Positions 1 through 9,353 are shown, counted from the stretch's first letter. The stretch is DNA of 64,000 bases from Devosia sp. (GCA_028290665.1 JAQGJK010000023.1:62001-126000); one strand, 5' to 3'. Notes: generated by a model from the letters alone, not told the origin. A program made the numbers and translations.

Positions 1-160
1 CTTCGTTGGCAAGCGGCTGATCGACATCGCCGATGAAGCTCAGGGTGAGGTGGTAGTATTCGGGACTGATCCAGCGCGCGCCGGGCAGGCCGCCGCGTTT
101 GAGCGACAGCAGCAGGCCGATGGCGGCCGGAACTTCAAGAGCGGTAAACAGCCGGGGCAT
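1..160 (-). CDS. thpR: RNA 2',3'-cyclic phosphodiesterase (LigT/ThpR family), N-terminal part
   Basis: This is the first ~53 residues of a minus-strand gene that runs off the left edge. The translation begins MPRLFTALEVP and carries HLTLSFIG at about residues 37-44, the first HxTx motif of the 2H phosphoesterase family. That family hydrolyses 2',3'-cyclic phosphate RNA ends and has a second HxTx motif, which would lie outside the window. I chose the ATG at 160 because an AAAGG lies 8 bases upstream; an ATG at 166 is too close to it. The family call is good. The cellular substrate is unknown. Confidence 0.8.
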   Translation of the reverse strand, partial: MPRLFTALEVPAAIGLLLSLKRGGLPGARWISPEYYHLTLSFIGDVDQPLANE

Positions 161-234
161 GGCCATGACCTTTGCAACGCACGGGAGCTGACCCGAACAG
201 TGTCCGTCGCTTCAGGCCCGCAATGCAAGGTGAC

Positions 235-269
235 AAAAAACCGCCGCCTGCCGGGAGAAGCAGGCGGCG
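235..269 (-). terminator. Rho-independent terminator of the RTX gene
   Basis: A perfect 10-bp stem (242-251 with 260-269) with an 8-base loop is followed on the minus strand by a run of seven T (235-241). It lies 25 bases past the stop codon of the RTX gene and separates it from thpR. Confidence 0.85.
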
Positions 270-294
270 TCGCGTTTCAGGCCGTCAGGTCGGG

Positions 295-1071
295 TCAGAC
301 GAACTCGAAGTCGAGGCCGTTGATGGTCGCCTGGTTGGTGTTCTCGATGATCAGCTGATTGCCGCCACCGAAATCGACCACCGTGTGGGCGCCCGACTGG
401 TACTTGTCGTAGTAGACGTCGGAGTAGGTGTCGTAGCCGTTGACGTTGAGACGGATCTTGTCCGAGCCGTTTTCAAAATCCTTGATCCGATCAACGCCGC
501 CGCCAGTGGCGTAGTAGAAGATATCGGCATTGGCGCCGCCATACAGGGTGTCGGTGCCGGCGCCGCCCGACAGGTAGTCGTTTCCGGCGCCGCCGACGAG
601 TTGGTCATTGCCTGCATCGCCATAGAGGTAGTCGGTGCCAGCATCGCCCCAGAGCTTGTCGTTCTGGTTGCCGCCCCGCATCACATCGGTGCCGTCGCCG
701 CCCTGCATGGTGTCGATGCCGTCATTGCCCTGCATCGAGTCGTTGCCAGTGCCGCCGCTCATCCAGTCATCGCCGGTGCCGCCAAGCATCTGGTCGTTAC
801 CGGCATCGCCGTAAAGCGTGTCGGCATCGGCGCCGCCGCTGATGTAGTCGTTGCCATTGCCGCCATAAATGGTGTCGAGGCCGGTCTCACCATACAAATA
901 GTCGTTGCCGTCATAGCCGTAGAGCTTGTCGCTGCCGGTGCCGCCATAGATATAGTCGGCGAGGTTGTGGCCGCCGAGGGTATCATTGCCGCCATTGCCG
1001 TACATGGTCCAGTTGTCGAGGACGTTGGCATAGGTGGCGTAGGAACCGTCCGAACCGTTGAAGGTGTGCAT
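295..1071 (-). CDS. Small RTX (haemolysin-type calcium-binding repeat) protein
   Basis: This 258-residue protein is almost entirely glycine-aspartate nonapeptide repeats of the type GGxGxDxLx. I count 18 contiguous repeats over residues 25-186, preceded by only 24 residues. The C-terminal ~70 residues (beginning DRIKDF and ending in the acidic-hydrophobic DFEFV) resemble the terminal domain that type I secretion systems recognise. RTX repeats bind Ca2+ and fold into a parallel beta-roll outside the cell. No protease, lipase, adhesin or other effector domain is present, and no signal peptide is seen. No type I transporter gene is in the window. The gene is monocistronic, with a strong terminator. 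The family call is secure; the role (surface coat, matrix or Ca2+ buffer) is unknown. Confidence 0.9.
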   Translation of the reverse strand: MHTFNGSDGSYATYANVLDNWTMYGNGGNDTLGGHNLADYIYGGTGSDKLYGYDGNDYLYGETGLDTIYGGNGNDYISGGADADTLYGDAGNDQMLGGTGDDWMSGGTGNDSMQGNDGIDTMQGGDGTDVMRGGNQNDKLWGDAGTDYLYGDAGNDQLVGGAGNDYLSGGAGTDTLYGGANADIFYYATGGGVDRIKDFENGSDKIRLNVNGYDTYSDVYYDKYQSGAHTVVDFGGGNQLIIENTNQATINGLDFEFV

Positions 1072-1286
1072 TTCAGTTTCCTCTGGGGTTGAGCGCGGTT
1101 AACTGCGCATCACTCGTTGTGTGACGCCGTTATGCCGTAGCCGGGCTGAGCCTTGACTGAGGACGCCGTTCAGCTTCGGTTCAGCTTCGGGGCAGCCGAG
1201 CGGAGCATTTGCGACGGAGTGGTCAGCGCCTGTTAACGGCGTCGCCCGGCCTACGCAAATGCCGCGGCTCATCGGGTGGGAAGGCC

Positions 1287-1317
1287 TTGAAGTGTCGGGG
1301 GTTGACAGTCATATTAT
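1287..1317 (+). promoter_or_regulatory. Possible promoter of the BI-1 gene
   Basis: TTGAAG (1287-1292) and TATTAT (1312-1317) are 19 bases apart, 62 bases upstream of the BI-1 start codon. The spacing is long, and an overlapping TTGACA at 1302 has no matching -10, so this is only a candidate. The rest of the 308-base divergent gap 1072-1379 shows only a short direct repeat of GTTCAGCTTCGG near 1170-1190. Confidence 0.25.
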
Positions 1318-1379
1318 GCGCAAAGGCCCAATTTGGTCCGCCGTTGGCGGTAACCGGCTTTAGGGAAAGGGATTTCACC

Positions 1380-2105
1380 ATGGCAGACTTCGACCGACAG
1401 ACTATCTCTGCCCGCGCCGGATCGGCCGCGGCAATCGATGAGGGCCTGCGCAGCTATATGCTGAAGGTCTACAATTATATGGGCCTCGGCCTTGTCGTCA
1501 CCGGTGCGGTTGCGTTCTTCTTCAACCAATGGGTCATGTCGAGCGAAGCCAACATGCAGCTCGTCTACGGCAGCCCGCTCCAGTGGGTGGTCATGCTGGC
1601 GCCGCTGGGTTTCGTGCTGGCGCTGAGCTTCGGCATCAATAAAATGAGTGTCGGCGCGGCTCAACTGACCTTCTGGGGCTTCGCCGCCGTAATGGGCCTG
1701 TCGCTGTCGTCGATCTTCTCGATCTACACCGACGCCTCGATCGCCAAGGTCTTCTTCATCACCGCCGGCATGTTCGGGGCGATGAGCCTCTACGGCTACA
1801 CCACCAAGCGTGATCTGACCGCGATGGGTTCGTTCCTGACGATGGGCCTGTTCGGGATCATCATCGCCATGGTGGTCAACATCTTCCTGCAGAGCTCGGC
1901 GCTCGAGTTCATCATCTCGGCCGTTGGCGTGCTGATCTTCGTCGGCCTCACCGCCTACGATACGCAGAAAATCAAGGAAGGCTATTCGGAGTCGCACGGC
2001 GCCGATGTGCTGGCCAAGGGCGCCATCATGGGCGCGCTGAGCCTCTACCTCGATTTCATCAACCTGTTCATGATGATGCTCCGGTTGTTCGGCAATCGCG
2101 ACTAA
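1380..2105 (+). CDS. Bax inhibitor-1/YccA family inner-membrane protein
   Basis: This 241-residue polytopic membrane protein has about seven hydrophobic segments and the family's C-terminal signature GLTAYDTQKIKEGY near residue 198. BI-1/YccA proteins include calcium-leak channels; E. coli YccA modulates the FtsH protease. I chose the ATG at 1380 because AGGGAAAGGG lies just upstream and MADFDRQTISARAGS matches typical alphaproteobacterial starts. A longer in-frame ORF begins at 1209, but its extra 57 residues are Arg/Gly-rich and not family-like. It is monocistronic, with a strong terminator 30 bases after the stop. Confidence 0.92.
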   Translation: MADFDRQTISARAGSAAAIDEGLRSYMLKVYNYMGLGLVVTGAVAFFFNQWVMSSEANMQLVYGSPLQWVVMLAPLGFVLALSFGINKMSVGAAQLTFWGFAAVMGLSLSSIFSIYTDASIAKVFFITAGMFGAMSLYGYTTKRDLTAMGSFLTMGLFGIIIAMVVNIFLQSSALEFIISAVGVLIFVGLTAYDTQKIKEGYSESHGADVLAKGAIMGALSLYLDFINLFMMMLRLFGNRD

Positions 2106-2134
2106 GCACCAGCTACGCTGGTTGAACTTTGGGG

Positions 2135-2171
2135 AGGCCGCGGTCTAGATTGACCGCGGCCTTATTCATTT
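2135..2171 (+). terminator. Rho-independent terminator after the BI-1 gene
   Basis: A perfect 11-bp stem (2135-2145 with 2152-2162) with a 6-base loop is followed by the T-rich TTATTCATTTT. It falls between the BI-1 gene and the downstream GNAT gene. Confidence 0.85.
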
Positions 2172-2187
2172 TCCGGACCGGTTTTCG

Positions 2188-2688
2188 ATGAGCGATTTTA
2201 CCTTGAGGCCATTCGACTGGCGCGACGTGCCGGGGATCTCGGCGATCTACAAGCACTATGTCGAGAACTCGGTGGCGACGTTCGATCTGGCGGATCCGGG
2301 GCAGACCTACATCGCCGAAAAATTCGGCCACATGGTCGAGGCCGGCCACCCGGTGGTGATCGCCGAAGGCAACGACGGCAAGCTGCTCGGCTATTCCTAC
2401 GCCTCAGAATACCGGACCCGCCCGGCCTATCGCTTCACCTTGGAGGACTCGGTCTATCTCGCTCCCGATGCCATCGGCAGAGGCATCGGTACTGCCCTGC
2501 TGACCGAAATCATCGCGCAATCAAAGGCCCGGGGCTTCAAGCAGATGCTCGGGGTCATCACCGCTGACAGCGCCGCCTCGATCAAGCTGCACGAACGCCT
2601 CGGCTTCCGGCATATCGGCTTGCACCAGGGGCTGGGCTACAAGTTCGATCGCTGGCTCGACATCGTGCACATGCAGCTCGGCCTGTAG
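2188..2688 (+). CDS. GNAT acetyltransferase, phosphinothricin/methionine-sulfone N-acetyltransferase type
   Basis: This 166-residue single-domain GNAT has the acetyl-CoA loop GRGIGTALL near residue 92 and the family features YKHYVENSVATFD near the N terminus and HERLGFRHIG near the C terminus. The Pat/YncA subgroup N-acetylates L-phosphinothricin, methionine sulfoximine or sulfone and similar amino-acid analogues. Which of these it uses cannot be read from sequence. The ATG at 2188 is the only reasonable start. The length is typical. Confidence 0.88.
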   Translation: MSDFTLRPFDWRDVPGISAIYKHYVENSVATFDLADPGQTYIAEKFGHMVEAGHPVVIAEGNDGKLLGYSYASEYRTRPAYRFTLEDSVYLAPDAIGRGIGTALLTEIIAQSKARGFKQMLGVITADSAASIKLHERLGFRHIGLHQGLGYKFDRWLDIVHMQLGL

Positions 2689-2741
2689 CTTGCAATTCGG
2701 CTCCCGGTGCGGTGGCGCGCAGTCGGGACCGGGAGTTGGCG

Positions 2742-3128
2742 CTAACTCACCAAGATCAAATCCGGATCGAGCACGCGCAGCACGGCGTCGAGGGCCTGGC
2801 CGCGCTTCAGAATGCGACCCTGCTGGTTGACCACGGCATACTGGCCCTGCTTCCGGGCGAGCCTCGGGTTCTTCTCGATAAAGAACAGCGGCTTTTCGGA
2901 GTGCCGGGCGAAAATCGAGAACATGGCCCGATCGCGCAAAAAATCCATCGCGTAGTCACGCCACTCGCCGGCGGCGACCTTCTTGCCATAGACATTGAGG
3001 ATCAGCGTCAATTCCTTGCGGTCAAAACTGACAACCGGCAAGGCCCGAACCGGGGCGGCGGAGATGGGGCGGTCCGCATTGTGGACCAGCGACAGGGATG
3101 CGCCTGACTTGCCGGCTTGAGCCAACAT
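2742..3128 (-). CDS. DUF2794 family protein
   Basis: The core VSFDRKELTLILNVYGKK, the stretch GEWRDYAMDFL and the stretch RLARKQGQYAV are characteristic of DUF2794, a small family found mainly in Alphaproteobacteria with no known function. The protein has no signal peptide or membrane segment, so it is probably cytosolic. I chose the ATG at 3128 (128 residues) because GGGAG lies 4 bases upstream; the reading frame stays open to an ATG at 3188, which has no comparable ribosome site. Confidence 0.85.
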   Translation of the reverse strand: MLAQAGKSGASLSLVHNADRPISAAPVRALPVVSFDRKELTLILNVYGKKVAAGEWRDYAMDFLRDRAMFSIFARHSEKPLFFIEKNPRLARKQGQYAVVNQQGRILKRGQALDAVLRVLDPDLILVS

Positions 3129-3252
3129 CGAACTCCCGAGCGTTACGTTGCCGTCATAATGCGTCATCCGCGACCGGATGCAAGTCATCCCAACGCATCA
3201 AATCCGCCTCCGTTGCTGTGGCGAGAAATCCTCTTTTCGACATAATCTTTCC

Positions 3253-3411
3253 CCGATGACGCCAGAATGGCAGGGCATCCTCCAATCATTGCCTCCAGTG
3301 GCTGGCATCCGGGCTGACCGAGCCCCCAAACCATGATGCCCGGGTGTCAGCCACACCTAATCATGCACAGTCATTCTGTCTCCCGCCCTGCACAGGACGG
3401 GAGACTTTTTT
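3253..3411 (+). ncRNA. Candidate small non-coding RNA ending in an intrinsic terminator
   Basis: The gap between the DUF2794 and DUF1223 genes has no ORF but holds a 17-bp helix (3298-3314 with 3338-3354, 23-base loop) followed by a terminator hairpin with a T run. Two of the 17 pairs are G-U when read as plus-strand RNA and would be A-C mismatches in a minus-strand RNA, so the structure favours a plus-strand transcript. CATAAT at 3241-3246 could be a -10 box, giving a transcript of about 160 nt. The 5' end is a guess. I do not recognise the family; 6S RNA has a similar size but I see no clear central bubble or closing stem. Confidence 0.45.
3378..3411 (+). terminator. Rho-independent terminator of the candidate sRNA
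   Basis: An 8-bp stem (3378-3385 with 3398-3405) is followed by six T on the plus strand (3406-3411). No plus-strand protein gene lies just upstream, so it most likely ends the non-coding transcript described for 3253-3411. Confidence 0.7.
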
Positions 3412-3422
3412 ATGTGCGGGGA

Positions 3423-4163
3423 TTAGCGCTGGTAAGAGGCGGCGCCGAGAATCTCGCCGGGCAAGCCGTCGCGGTCGCCCTGCACCAGGATCGCCACGCC
3501 ATCAGTCGGGGCCGACAGCACTTTGCTCAGCGGCAGCTTCAGGTGGGCGCCGGTATCGGCTTCCCACATGCCGGCCAGCATACGATCGGTGACGACGTGC
3601 ATGTAGCGGATGGTCTTGCCGGCGTTTTCGCCCCGCTCGATCGCGACGTCGGCCTCATCGATATAGGTGACGAGCCAGATCACCGCGTCCTCAAGTTTGG
3701 CCTGTGCCGCGATATCGACCACCAGCATGTCGTCGGCGATGCTAATCGCAATGGGCAAAGGCAGCGTCGCCGCATCGATCGCCGCATAGACCTCGGCCTC
3801 GCGGCTGCCGACGACATCGGCGGTGCCGTTGACCATCAGCTGCGGGGTGTAGATGCGGGAGGATTTGCGCATCGCGGCGTAACGGCGCTGGTAATCCGAA
3901 TTGGCCTCGGCCCCGAAGGTATCCGGCCAGCCGACATAGTCCCAGTAATTAACGTGGTAGGCGAGGGCGACGATGTCGGAGCGCTGCGCCAGCGTTTCGA
4001 GCAGCGCATCGGCGGGCGGGCAGGACGAGCAGCCTTGCGAGGTGAACAGCTCCAGCACCGCCACCGGTGTCTGGCGCAGATCGTCGCCCAGCGCTGGTGC
4101 GGCGAGCCCGGCCAGCAGCAGCGATGTCGAGAGGAAGGGGCGCAGCAGCGCTTGGAGGATCAT
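3423..4163 (-). CDS. DUF1223 family secreted thioredoxin-fold protein
   Basis: This 246-residue protein begins with a hydrophobic signal sequence (FLSTSLLLAGLAAPALGDD), so it is probably periplasmic. After it comes VAVLELFTSQGCSSCPPAD, the CxxC signature of DUF1223 near residues 45-48, then YHVNYWDYVGWPDTF and YTPQLMVNG, which are conserved in the family. DUF1223 proteins are predicted thiol-disulfide or redox proteins; their substrates are not known. The length is normal. It is the only gene between the sRNA terminator and acnA. Confidence 0.88.
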   Translation of the reverse strand: MILQALLRPFLSTSLLLAGLAAPALGDDLRQTPVAVLELFTSQGCSSCPPADALLETLAQRSDIVALAYHVNYWDYVGWPDTFGAEANSDYQRRYAAMRKSSRIYTPQLMVNGTADVVGSREAEVYAAIDAATLPLPIAISIADDMLVVDIAAQAKLEDAVIWLVTYIDEADVAIERGENAGKTIRYMHVVTDRMLAGMWEADTGAHLKLPLSKVLSAPTDGVAILVQGDRDGLPGEILGAASYQR

Positions 4164-4294
4164 GGGAAAGGTTTAGGGCAGCGGCAGGCACAACTGAAAG
4201 TCAAATCGCCGGGAGGTGAGTTTCCCGACGCGCGTACCGGCGGTGCCCGGCCCGGCCGACCACGCGGTCGGCCGAACTCCGAGTGGCAAAAAAC

Positions 4295-7075
4295 TCAGGC
4301 GGCGACGAGGTTGCGCAGCACGTAGTGCAAAATTCCGCCGTGGCGGAAATAGTCGAGTTCGTTCTCGGTATCGATGCGGCAGCGGGTTTTGGCTTCGGCA
4401 ATGCGGCCATCGGGATACATCACCTTGATGGTGACGCTGGTGCGCGGAGTCAGCGAGGTCAGCCCGACGATCGAGACGGTCTCGTGCCCGGTCAATTCCA
4501 GCCCCTGCCAGCTTTCACCCTCGGCGAACTGTAGCGGCAACACGCCCATGCCGATGAGGTTGCTGCGATGGATGCGCTCGAAGCTCTGGGCGATGACGGC
4601 GCGCACGCCAAGCAGCGTCGTGCCCTTGGCCGCCCAGTCGCGGGAAGAACCGGTGCCGTATTCCTTGCCGGCAAAGATCACCAGCGGGGTTTGGGATTTC
4701 TGGAACGCCATGGCCGCATCGTAGATCGGCATCTGGTCGCCATTCGGCCCGAGGGTGAAGCCGCCCTCGACGCCGGGGACCATCTGGTTCTTGATGCGGA
4801 TGTTGGCAAACGTGCCGCGCATCATCACTTCATGGTTGCCGCGGCGGGCGCCGTAGGAGTTGAAATCCTTGGGCGCCACCTGCCGGTCGACAAGGTATTT
4901 ACCCGCCGGGGTACCGGCCTTGAACGAACCGGCCGGGGAGATGTGGTCGGTGGTGATCGAGTCGAGGAACAGCCCGAGGATGCGGGCCTCGGTAATGTCG
5001 GTGACGGGCTTGGGCTCCATCGTCAGCCCCTCGAAATAGGGCGGGTTCTGGACATAGGTCGAACCCGAATTCCAGCCATAAGTCTCGCCGCCATCGACGG
5101 CGATGCCCTGCCAGCGCTCATCGCCCTTGAACACATCGGAATAGCGCCGGAGGAACATTTCCGGGGTGACGTGGGCGCGGACGATCTCGGCGATTTCCTT
5201 GTTGGTCGGCCAGATATCGCGGAGGTACACCGGTTGCCCGTCGCTGCCGGTGCCGAGCGGCTCGGTGGTCAGGTTAATGTGCATCGAGCCGGCGATGGCA
5301 TAGGCGACGACCAGCGGCGGCGAGGCGAGGTAATTGGCCCGGACATCGGGGTTCACCCGACCCTCGAAATTGCGATTACCGGACAGCACCGAGGCGACGA
5401 CGAGGTCGTTTTTGGCGATGGTTTCGGAGATGGCGACCGGCAGCGGGCCGGAATTGCCGATGCAGGTGGTGCAGCCATAGCCGACGAGGTTGAAGCCCAG
5501 CGCGTCGAGATCCTCAGTTAACCCGGCGGCAGTCAGGTAATCGGTTACCACTTGCGAACCGGGGGCGAGCGAGGTCTTGACCCAGGGCTTGGACTGCAGG
5601 CCCAAGGCGCGGGCCTTGCGGGCGACGAGTCCGGCGGCGACCAGCACCGAGGGATTGGAGGTGTTGGTGCAGGAGGTGATGGCGGCAATGACCACGTCGC
5701 CATCGTCAAGACCGTAGGCGTCGCCTTCGACTTCGCAGCGCGCCAGGAGGGAGGTCGTTCCTTCCTCGGGGACGTCGTGAACTCCAGTGGCGCCCTCGTC
5801 GACATAGCGCGCTTCGCCAGTAGTGGCGGCGAGCCTGGTGCGATCCTTGCGGCCGCCGGCAAGATCCCGCAGCGCCACGGCAAACTTTTCAGCGGCTTCG
5901 GTCAGCGCGACGCGGTCCTGTGGGCGCTTCGGGCCCGACAATGACGGGACCACGGTGGTTAGATCGAGTTCGAGCGTATCGGTGAAGATCGGGTCTTCGC
6001 TGTCGGTCTCGCGGAACATGTTTTGCGCGCGGGAATAGCCTTCGACCAGCGCCACGCGGTCGGGCGAGCGGCCGGAGGTGCGGAGGTAATCGAGGGTATC
6101 GCGATCGACGGGGAAGAAGCCGCAGGTGGCGCCGTATTCGGGGGCCATGTTGGCGATGGTCGCCTGGTCCTCGAGGCTGAGGTAATCGAGGCCGGGGCCG
6201 TAGAATTCGACGAACTTGCCGACGACGCCCTTTTTGCGCAGCATTTCGGTGACGGTCAGCACCAGATCGGTGGCGGTGATGCCCTCGTTGATCTTGCCGG
6301 TCATTTTGAAGCCGACGACTTCGGGGATCAGCATGGTGATCGGCTGGCCGAGCATCGCCGCTTCGGCCTCGATGCCGCCGACGCCCCAGCCGAGCACGGC
6401 AAGGCCGTTGACCATGGTGGTGTGCGAGTCGGTGCCGACGAGAGTGTCCGGGTAGGCGACGATTTCGTCGCTGTCGTCGTCCTTGCGGGTCCACACCGTC
6501 TGGGCGAGGTATTCGAGATTGACCTGATGACAGATGCCGGTGCCGGGGGGCACGACGCGGAAATTGTCGAAGGCTTTCTGACCCCAGCGCAGGAATTCGT
6601 AGCGCTCGCCATTGCGTTCGTATTCGAGTTCGACGTTTTGCCCGAAGCTCAGTGCCGTGCCGAAACTGTCGACCATCACCGAATGGTCGATGACGAGATC
6701 GACGGGCACCAGCGGGTTGATCTTCTGCGGATCGGCGCCGAGCGCAGTGGTTGCGTCGCGCATGGCGGCGAGATCGACCACGGCGGGGACGCCGGTGAAA
6801 TCCTGCATCAGCACACGGGCGGGACGGTAGTTGATTTCATGATCGGATTTGCGCGTGATCAGCCATTCGGCCACCGCGAGGATGTCCTCGCGACGCACGG
6901 TGCGGCCGTCCTCGAAGCGCAGCAGGTTCTCGAGCACCACCTTCATCGAGTGCGGCAGCCGCGATATTCCCTCGAGCCCGTTTTTCTCGGCTTCTGCCAA
7001 AGAGTAGTAGGTATAGCTTCGGCCCTGCACGGTTAGCGTGGACTTGGCATTGAAGCTATTGAGGGATTGTGTCAC
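4295..7075 (-). CDS. acnA: Aconitate hydratase A
   Basis: This [4Fe-4S] enzyme interconverts citrate and isocitrate in the TCA cycle. Visible marks are [55 protein letters not shown], the cluster ligands in [12 protein letters not shown] and [13 protein letters not shown], and the swivel-domain [17 protein letters not shown] chose the GTG at 7075 because (V)[13 protein letters not shown] lines up with the usual alphaproteobacterial N terminus and AGGCGGA precedes it. An ATG at 7114 would add 13 residues that are not family-like. The product is 926 residues, slightly longer than E. coli AcnA (891). Confidence 0.96.
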   Translation of the reverse strand: MTQSLNSFNAKSTLTVQGRSYTYYSLAEAEKNGLEGISRLPHSMKVVLENLLRFEDGRTVRREDILAVAEWLITRKSDHEINYRPARVLMQDFTGVPAVVDLAAMRDATTALGADPQKINPLVPVDLVIDHSVMVDSFGTALSFGQNVELEYERNGERYEFLRWGQKAFDNFRVVPPGTGICHQVNLEYLAQTVWTRKDDDSDEIVAYPDTLVGTDSHTTMVNGLAVLGWGVGGIEAEAAMLGQPITMLIPEVVGFKMTGKINEGITATDLVLTVTEMLRKKGVVGKFVEFYGPGLDYLSLEDQATIANMAPEYGATCGFFPVDRDTLDYLRTSGRSPDRVALVEGYSRAQNMFRETDSEDPIFTDTLELDLTTVVPSLSGPKRPQDRVALTEAAEKFAVALRDLAGGRKDRTRLAATTGEARYVDEGATGVHDVPEEGTTSLLARCEVEGDAYGLDDGDVVIAAITSCTNTSNPSVLVAAGLVARKARALGLQSKPWVKTSLAPGSQVVTDYLTAAGLTEDLDALGFNLVGYGCTTCIGNSGPLPVAISETIAKNDLVVASVLSGNRNFEGRVNPDVRANYLASPPLVVAYAIAGSMHINLTTEPLGTGSDGQPVYLRDIWPTNKEIAEIVRAHVTPEMFLRRYSDVFKGDERWQGIAVDGGETYGWNSGSTYVQNPPYFEGLTMEPKPVTDITEARILGLFLDSITTDHISPAGSFKAGTPAGKYLVDRQVAPKDFNSYGARRGNHEVMMRGTFANIRIKNQMVPGVEGGFTLGPNGDQMPIYDAAMAFQKSQTPLVIFAGKEYGTGSSRDWAAKGTTLLGVRAVIAQSFERIHRSNLIGMGVLPLQFAEGESWQGLELTGHETVSIVGLTSLTPRTSVTIKVMYPDGRIAEAKTRCRIDTENELDYFRHGGILHYVLRNLVAA

Positions 7076-7268
7076 CGGTTCCGCCTGACGTTCGCGTTCG
7101 AGCTTCGTAAGCATCGCGCCGCCGGCCAGAAAGACGGACCGGAGGATGGTCCGTGAGACCGAGGGGGTGCCTCGCCTTGCCTTGGAAGAATTCCAATCTA
7201 GTCGGGCTTATAGTGAAATCGTCTGGGGCTTTAAAGCCCTTGGATCGGGGTAATTCGGATTGCCTTCC

Positions 7269-7916
7269 ATGAGCCCGGTGCACGGCACTCCCGAGGACGC
7301 ACCGCCGCGTGCCATCGCCGTCGCCGGCCTCGGCATCGAGCGGGGCGGACGGACCATTATTGCCGACCTCAATTTCGTCGTGCCGCGTGGCGAAGCGATG
7401 CTGCTGACGGGGCCGAACGGGGCCGGCAAGTCGAGCCTGCTGCTGGCGTTAGGGGGCTTCATCCGGCCTCTCGCGGGGCGGATCGACTATGTCGGGCGCG
7501 ATGCCGAGACCCGACCGTTTGCCGATGTGCACTTCATCGGCCACCGCCCGGCGATCAAGCCGCGGCTGACGGCGCGCGAAAACCTGCAGTTCATGGCGGC
7601 GTTGCTTGGCGGCCCGGTGGGTGATGTGGCGGCGGCGCTAGTGACCGTGGGGCTGTCGCATGCCGCCGATCTCGATGCCGGGTATCTGTCGGCCGGGCAG
7701 ACCCGACGGCTGGCGCTGGCCCGGCTGCTGGTGGCGCCACGGCCCTTCTGGCTGCTCGATGAACCGACGGCGGCGCTCGACGACGAGGGGGCCGGACTCG
7801 TTGCCCGGCTGATCGACGCCCATCTCGCCGATGGCGGGGTCGTGATCGCGGCAACGCATCACGATCTGGGGCTCGCGGCAAATCCGGAAAGCCTCGCGCT
7901 CGTGGCGCTCGAATGA
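7269..7916 (+). CDS. ccmA: Cytochrome c maturation ABC transporter ATP-binding protein
   Basis: CcmA is the ATPase of the CcmABCD complex that releases haem-loaded CcmE. The 215-residue protein shows Walker A GPNGAGKSS, the signature LSAGQTRRLALARLL (the CcmA form of LSGGQ) and Walker B FWLLDEPTAALD, followed by the H-loop ATHH. The start is the ATG at 7269; a TTG nine bases upstream is also open. Its last four bases overlap ccmB (ATGA), and the order ccmA-B-C-D-dsbE is the classic one. Confidence 0.95.
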   Translation: MSPVHGTPEDAPPRAIAVAGLGIERGGRTIIADLNFVVPRGEAMLLTGPNGAGKSSLLLALGGFIRPLAGRIDYVGRDAETRPFADVHFIGHRPAIKPRLTARENLQFMAALLGGPVGDVAAALVTVGLSHAADLDAGYLSAGQTRRLALARLLVAPRPFWLLDEPTAALDDEGAGLVARLIDAHLADGGVVIAATHHDLGLAANPESLALVALE

Positions 7917-8578
7917 GCGGGTTCGTGGCGCTGATCGGTCGCGACCTGCGCCTGGCGTGGCGCTCGGGGAGCGATGCGCTGACGCTGGTGCTGTTTTTCG
8001 TCATGGTCGGGGTGATCGTGCCGTTCGCGGTGGGGCCGGACCCGGTGCTGCTGAAGACCCTGGCGCCCGGGATCGTCTGGATCGCGGCGTTCCTCGCCAT
8101 GCTGCTCGGGCTCGACCGGCTGTTCCGCGACGATTTCGACGATGGTACGCTGATGGCGATGCAGCATGCCGAGGCCCCGCTGGCGCTGCTCATTGCCGCG
8201 AAAGTGATCGCCCACTGGCTGCTTTCGGCACTGCCGCTGCTCATTGCGAGCCCGGTGCTTGCTATGTTGCTGGCCATGGATGTTTCCACCTTCCTCCGCA
8301 CCGTGCTGTCGCTACTGCTGGGGACGCCGGCCTTGACGGCGCTCGGCACCATCGGCGGAGCGGTCACCGTCTCGCTGCGGCGCGGCGGGCTGATCGCGCC
8401 GGTGCTGATCCTGCCGCTGGCGGTGCCTGTGCTGATCTTCGGGGTTTCAGCGATTGCCCCGGCGATGAGTGTCAACTCCGCCACGACAGCGCTGCTGCTG
8501 CTTGGGGCGTTGAGCCTGTTCCTCTTGGTGCTGGCGCCATTCGCCGCGGCGCTTGCCCTCACCGTCAGCGAGGATTAG
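7913..8578 (+). CDS. ccmB: Haem exporter subunit, cytochrome c maturation
   Basis: This 221-residue integral membrane protein has six predicted hydrophobic segments and the typical N terminus FVALIGRDLRLAWRSGSDAL and loop LFRDDFDDGTL. CcmB is the membrane partner of CcmA. It overlaps ccmA by 4 bases and is followed by ccmC after 10 bases, so the proteins are surely co-translated. Confidence 0.95.
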   Translation: MSGFVALIGRDLRLAWRSGSDALTLVLFFVMVGVIVPFAVGPDPVLLKTLAPGIVWIAAFLAMLLGLDRLFRDDFDDGTLMAMQHAEAPLALLIAAKVIAHWLLSALPLLIASPVLAMLLAMDVSTFLRTVLSLLLGTPALTALGTIGGAVTVSLRRGGLIAPVLILPLAVPVLIFGVSAIAPAMSVNSATTALLLLGALSLFLLVLAPFAAALALTVSED

Positions 8579-8588
8579 AGCACACCCC

Positions 8589-9353
8589 ATGTCCGTCGAA
8601 ACCGCTCCGCCCAGCACCGGGAACTGGTTTTCCCGCCTCGCCCATCCCGGCCAGTTCATGGTCTGGTCGGGCAAATTCGTCTGGCCGCTTGCCATCCTCA
8701 CCACCATCGTCTTCGGCTTTGGCCTGTGGTTTTCGCTGTTCGCCTCGCCCGAGGATTACCAGATGGGCGACACGGTGCGGATCATGTACGTGCACGTGCC
8801 CAATGCGTGGCTGAGCCAAGCGGTGTACGGGCTGATGGCGGTGTCGGCCCTCGGCACGCTGGTGTGGCGCCACCCGATGGCCGATGTGTCGATGAAGGCC
8901 GCGGCGCCGCTTGGCGCGGTGTTCACGGCGCTGGCGCTGTACACCGGTTCGCTGTGGGGCCGGCCGACCTGGGGGACGTTCTGGGAGTGGGACGGGCGGA
9001 TGACCTCAACGCTGGTCATGCTGCTGATTTATCTTGGGATTATCGCATTGTGGCGGGCGTTCGACGATCAGTTGCGCGCCGCGCGGATCGTCGCGGTGTT
9101 TACCCTCGTCGGCGCCATCAACGTGCCGATCGTCAAGTTTTCCGTCGACTGGTGGGGCGGGCTGCATCAGCCCTCGAGTGTCCTGCGTTCGGGCGGCGTG
9201 TCGATCGCGCCGGCGATGCTGACGGCCCTGCTGACCATGGTCGTAGCCTTCACGCTGCTGTTCATCACCCTGCAATTGGTGCGGATGCGCAGCGAAGTCC
9301 GCAACCGCCGCATCGCCGGCCTTAAGGCCCGCGCGGCGCGGAGCGTCCGATGA
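8589..9353 (+). CDS. ccmC: Haem lyase partner, cytochrome c maturation
   Basis: CcmC carries the tryptophan-rich periplasmic loop that presents haem to CcmE. Here the loop reads WGTFWEWDGRMTS, and conserved haem-ligand histidines lie in YVHVPNAW and WWGGLHQP. The protein has six membrane segments. I start at the ATG at 8589 (254 residues); the reading frame stays open 12 codons further back into the end of ccmB. The last four bases overlap ccmD. Confidence 0.95.
   Translation: MSVETAPPSTGNWFSRLAHPGQFMVWSGKFVWPLAILTTIVFGFGLWFSLFASPEDYQMGDTVRIMYVHVPNAWLSQAVYGLMAVSALGTLVWRHPMADVSMKAAAPLGAVFTALALYTGSLWGRPTWGTFWEWDGRMTSTLVMLLIYLGIIALWRAFDDQLRAARIVAVFTLVGAINVPIVKFSVDWWGGLHQPSSVLRSGGVSIAPAMLTALLTMVVAFTLLFITLQLVRMRSEVRNRRIAGLKARAARSVR

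Noticed and set aside
172-1092. A 306-residue plus-strand ORF opposite the RTX gene, and several like it
   Set aside because: It is the antisense reading of the Gly/Asp-rich repeats; low-complexity Val/Ala composition and no start signal.
4253-4274. Hairpin after acnA as a terminator
   Set aside because: The 8-bp stem is not followed by a T run on the minus strand; the T-rich bases lie before it.
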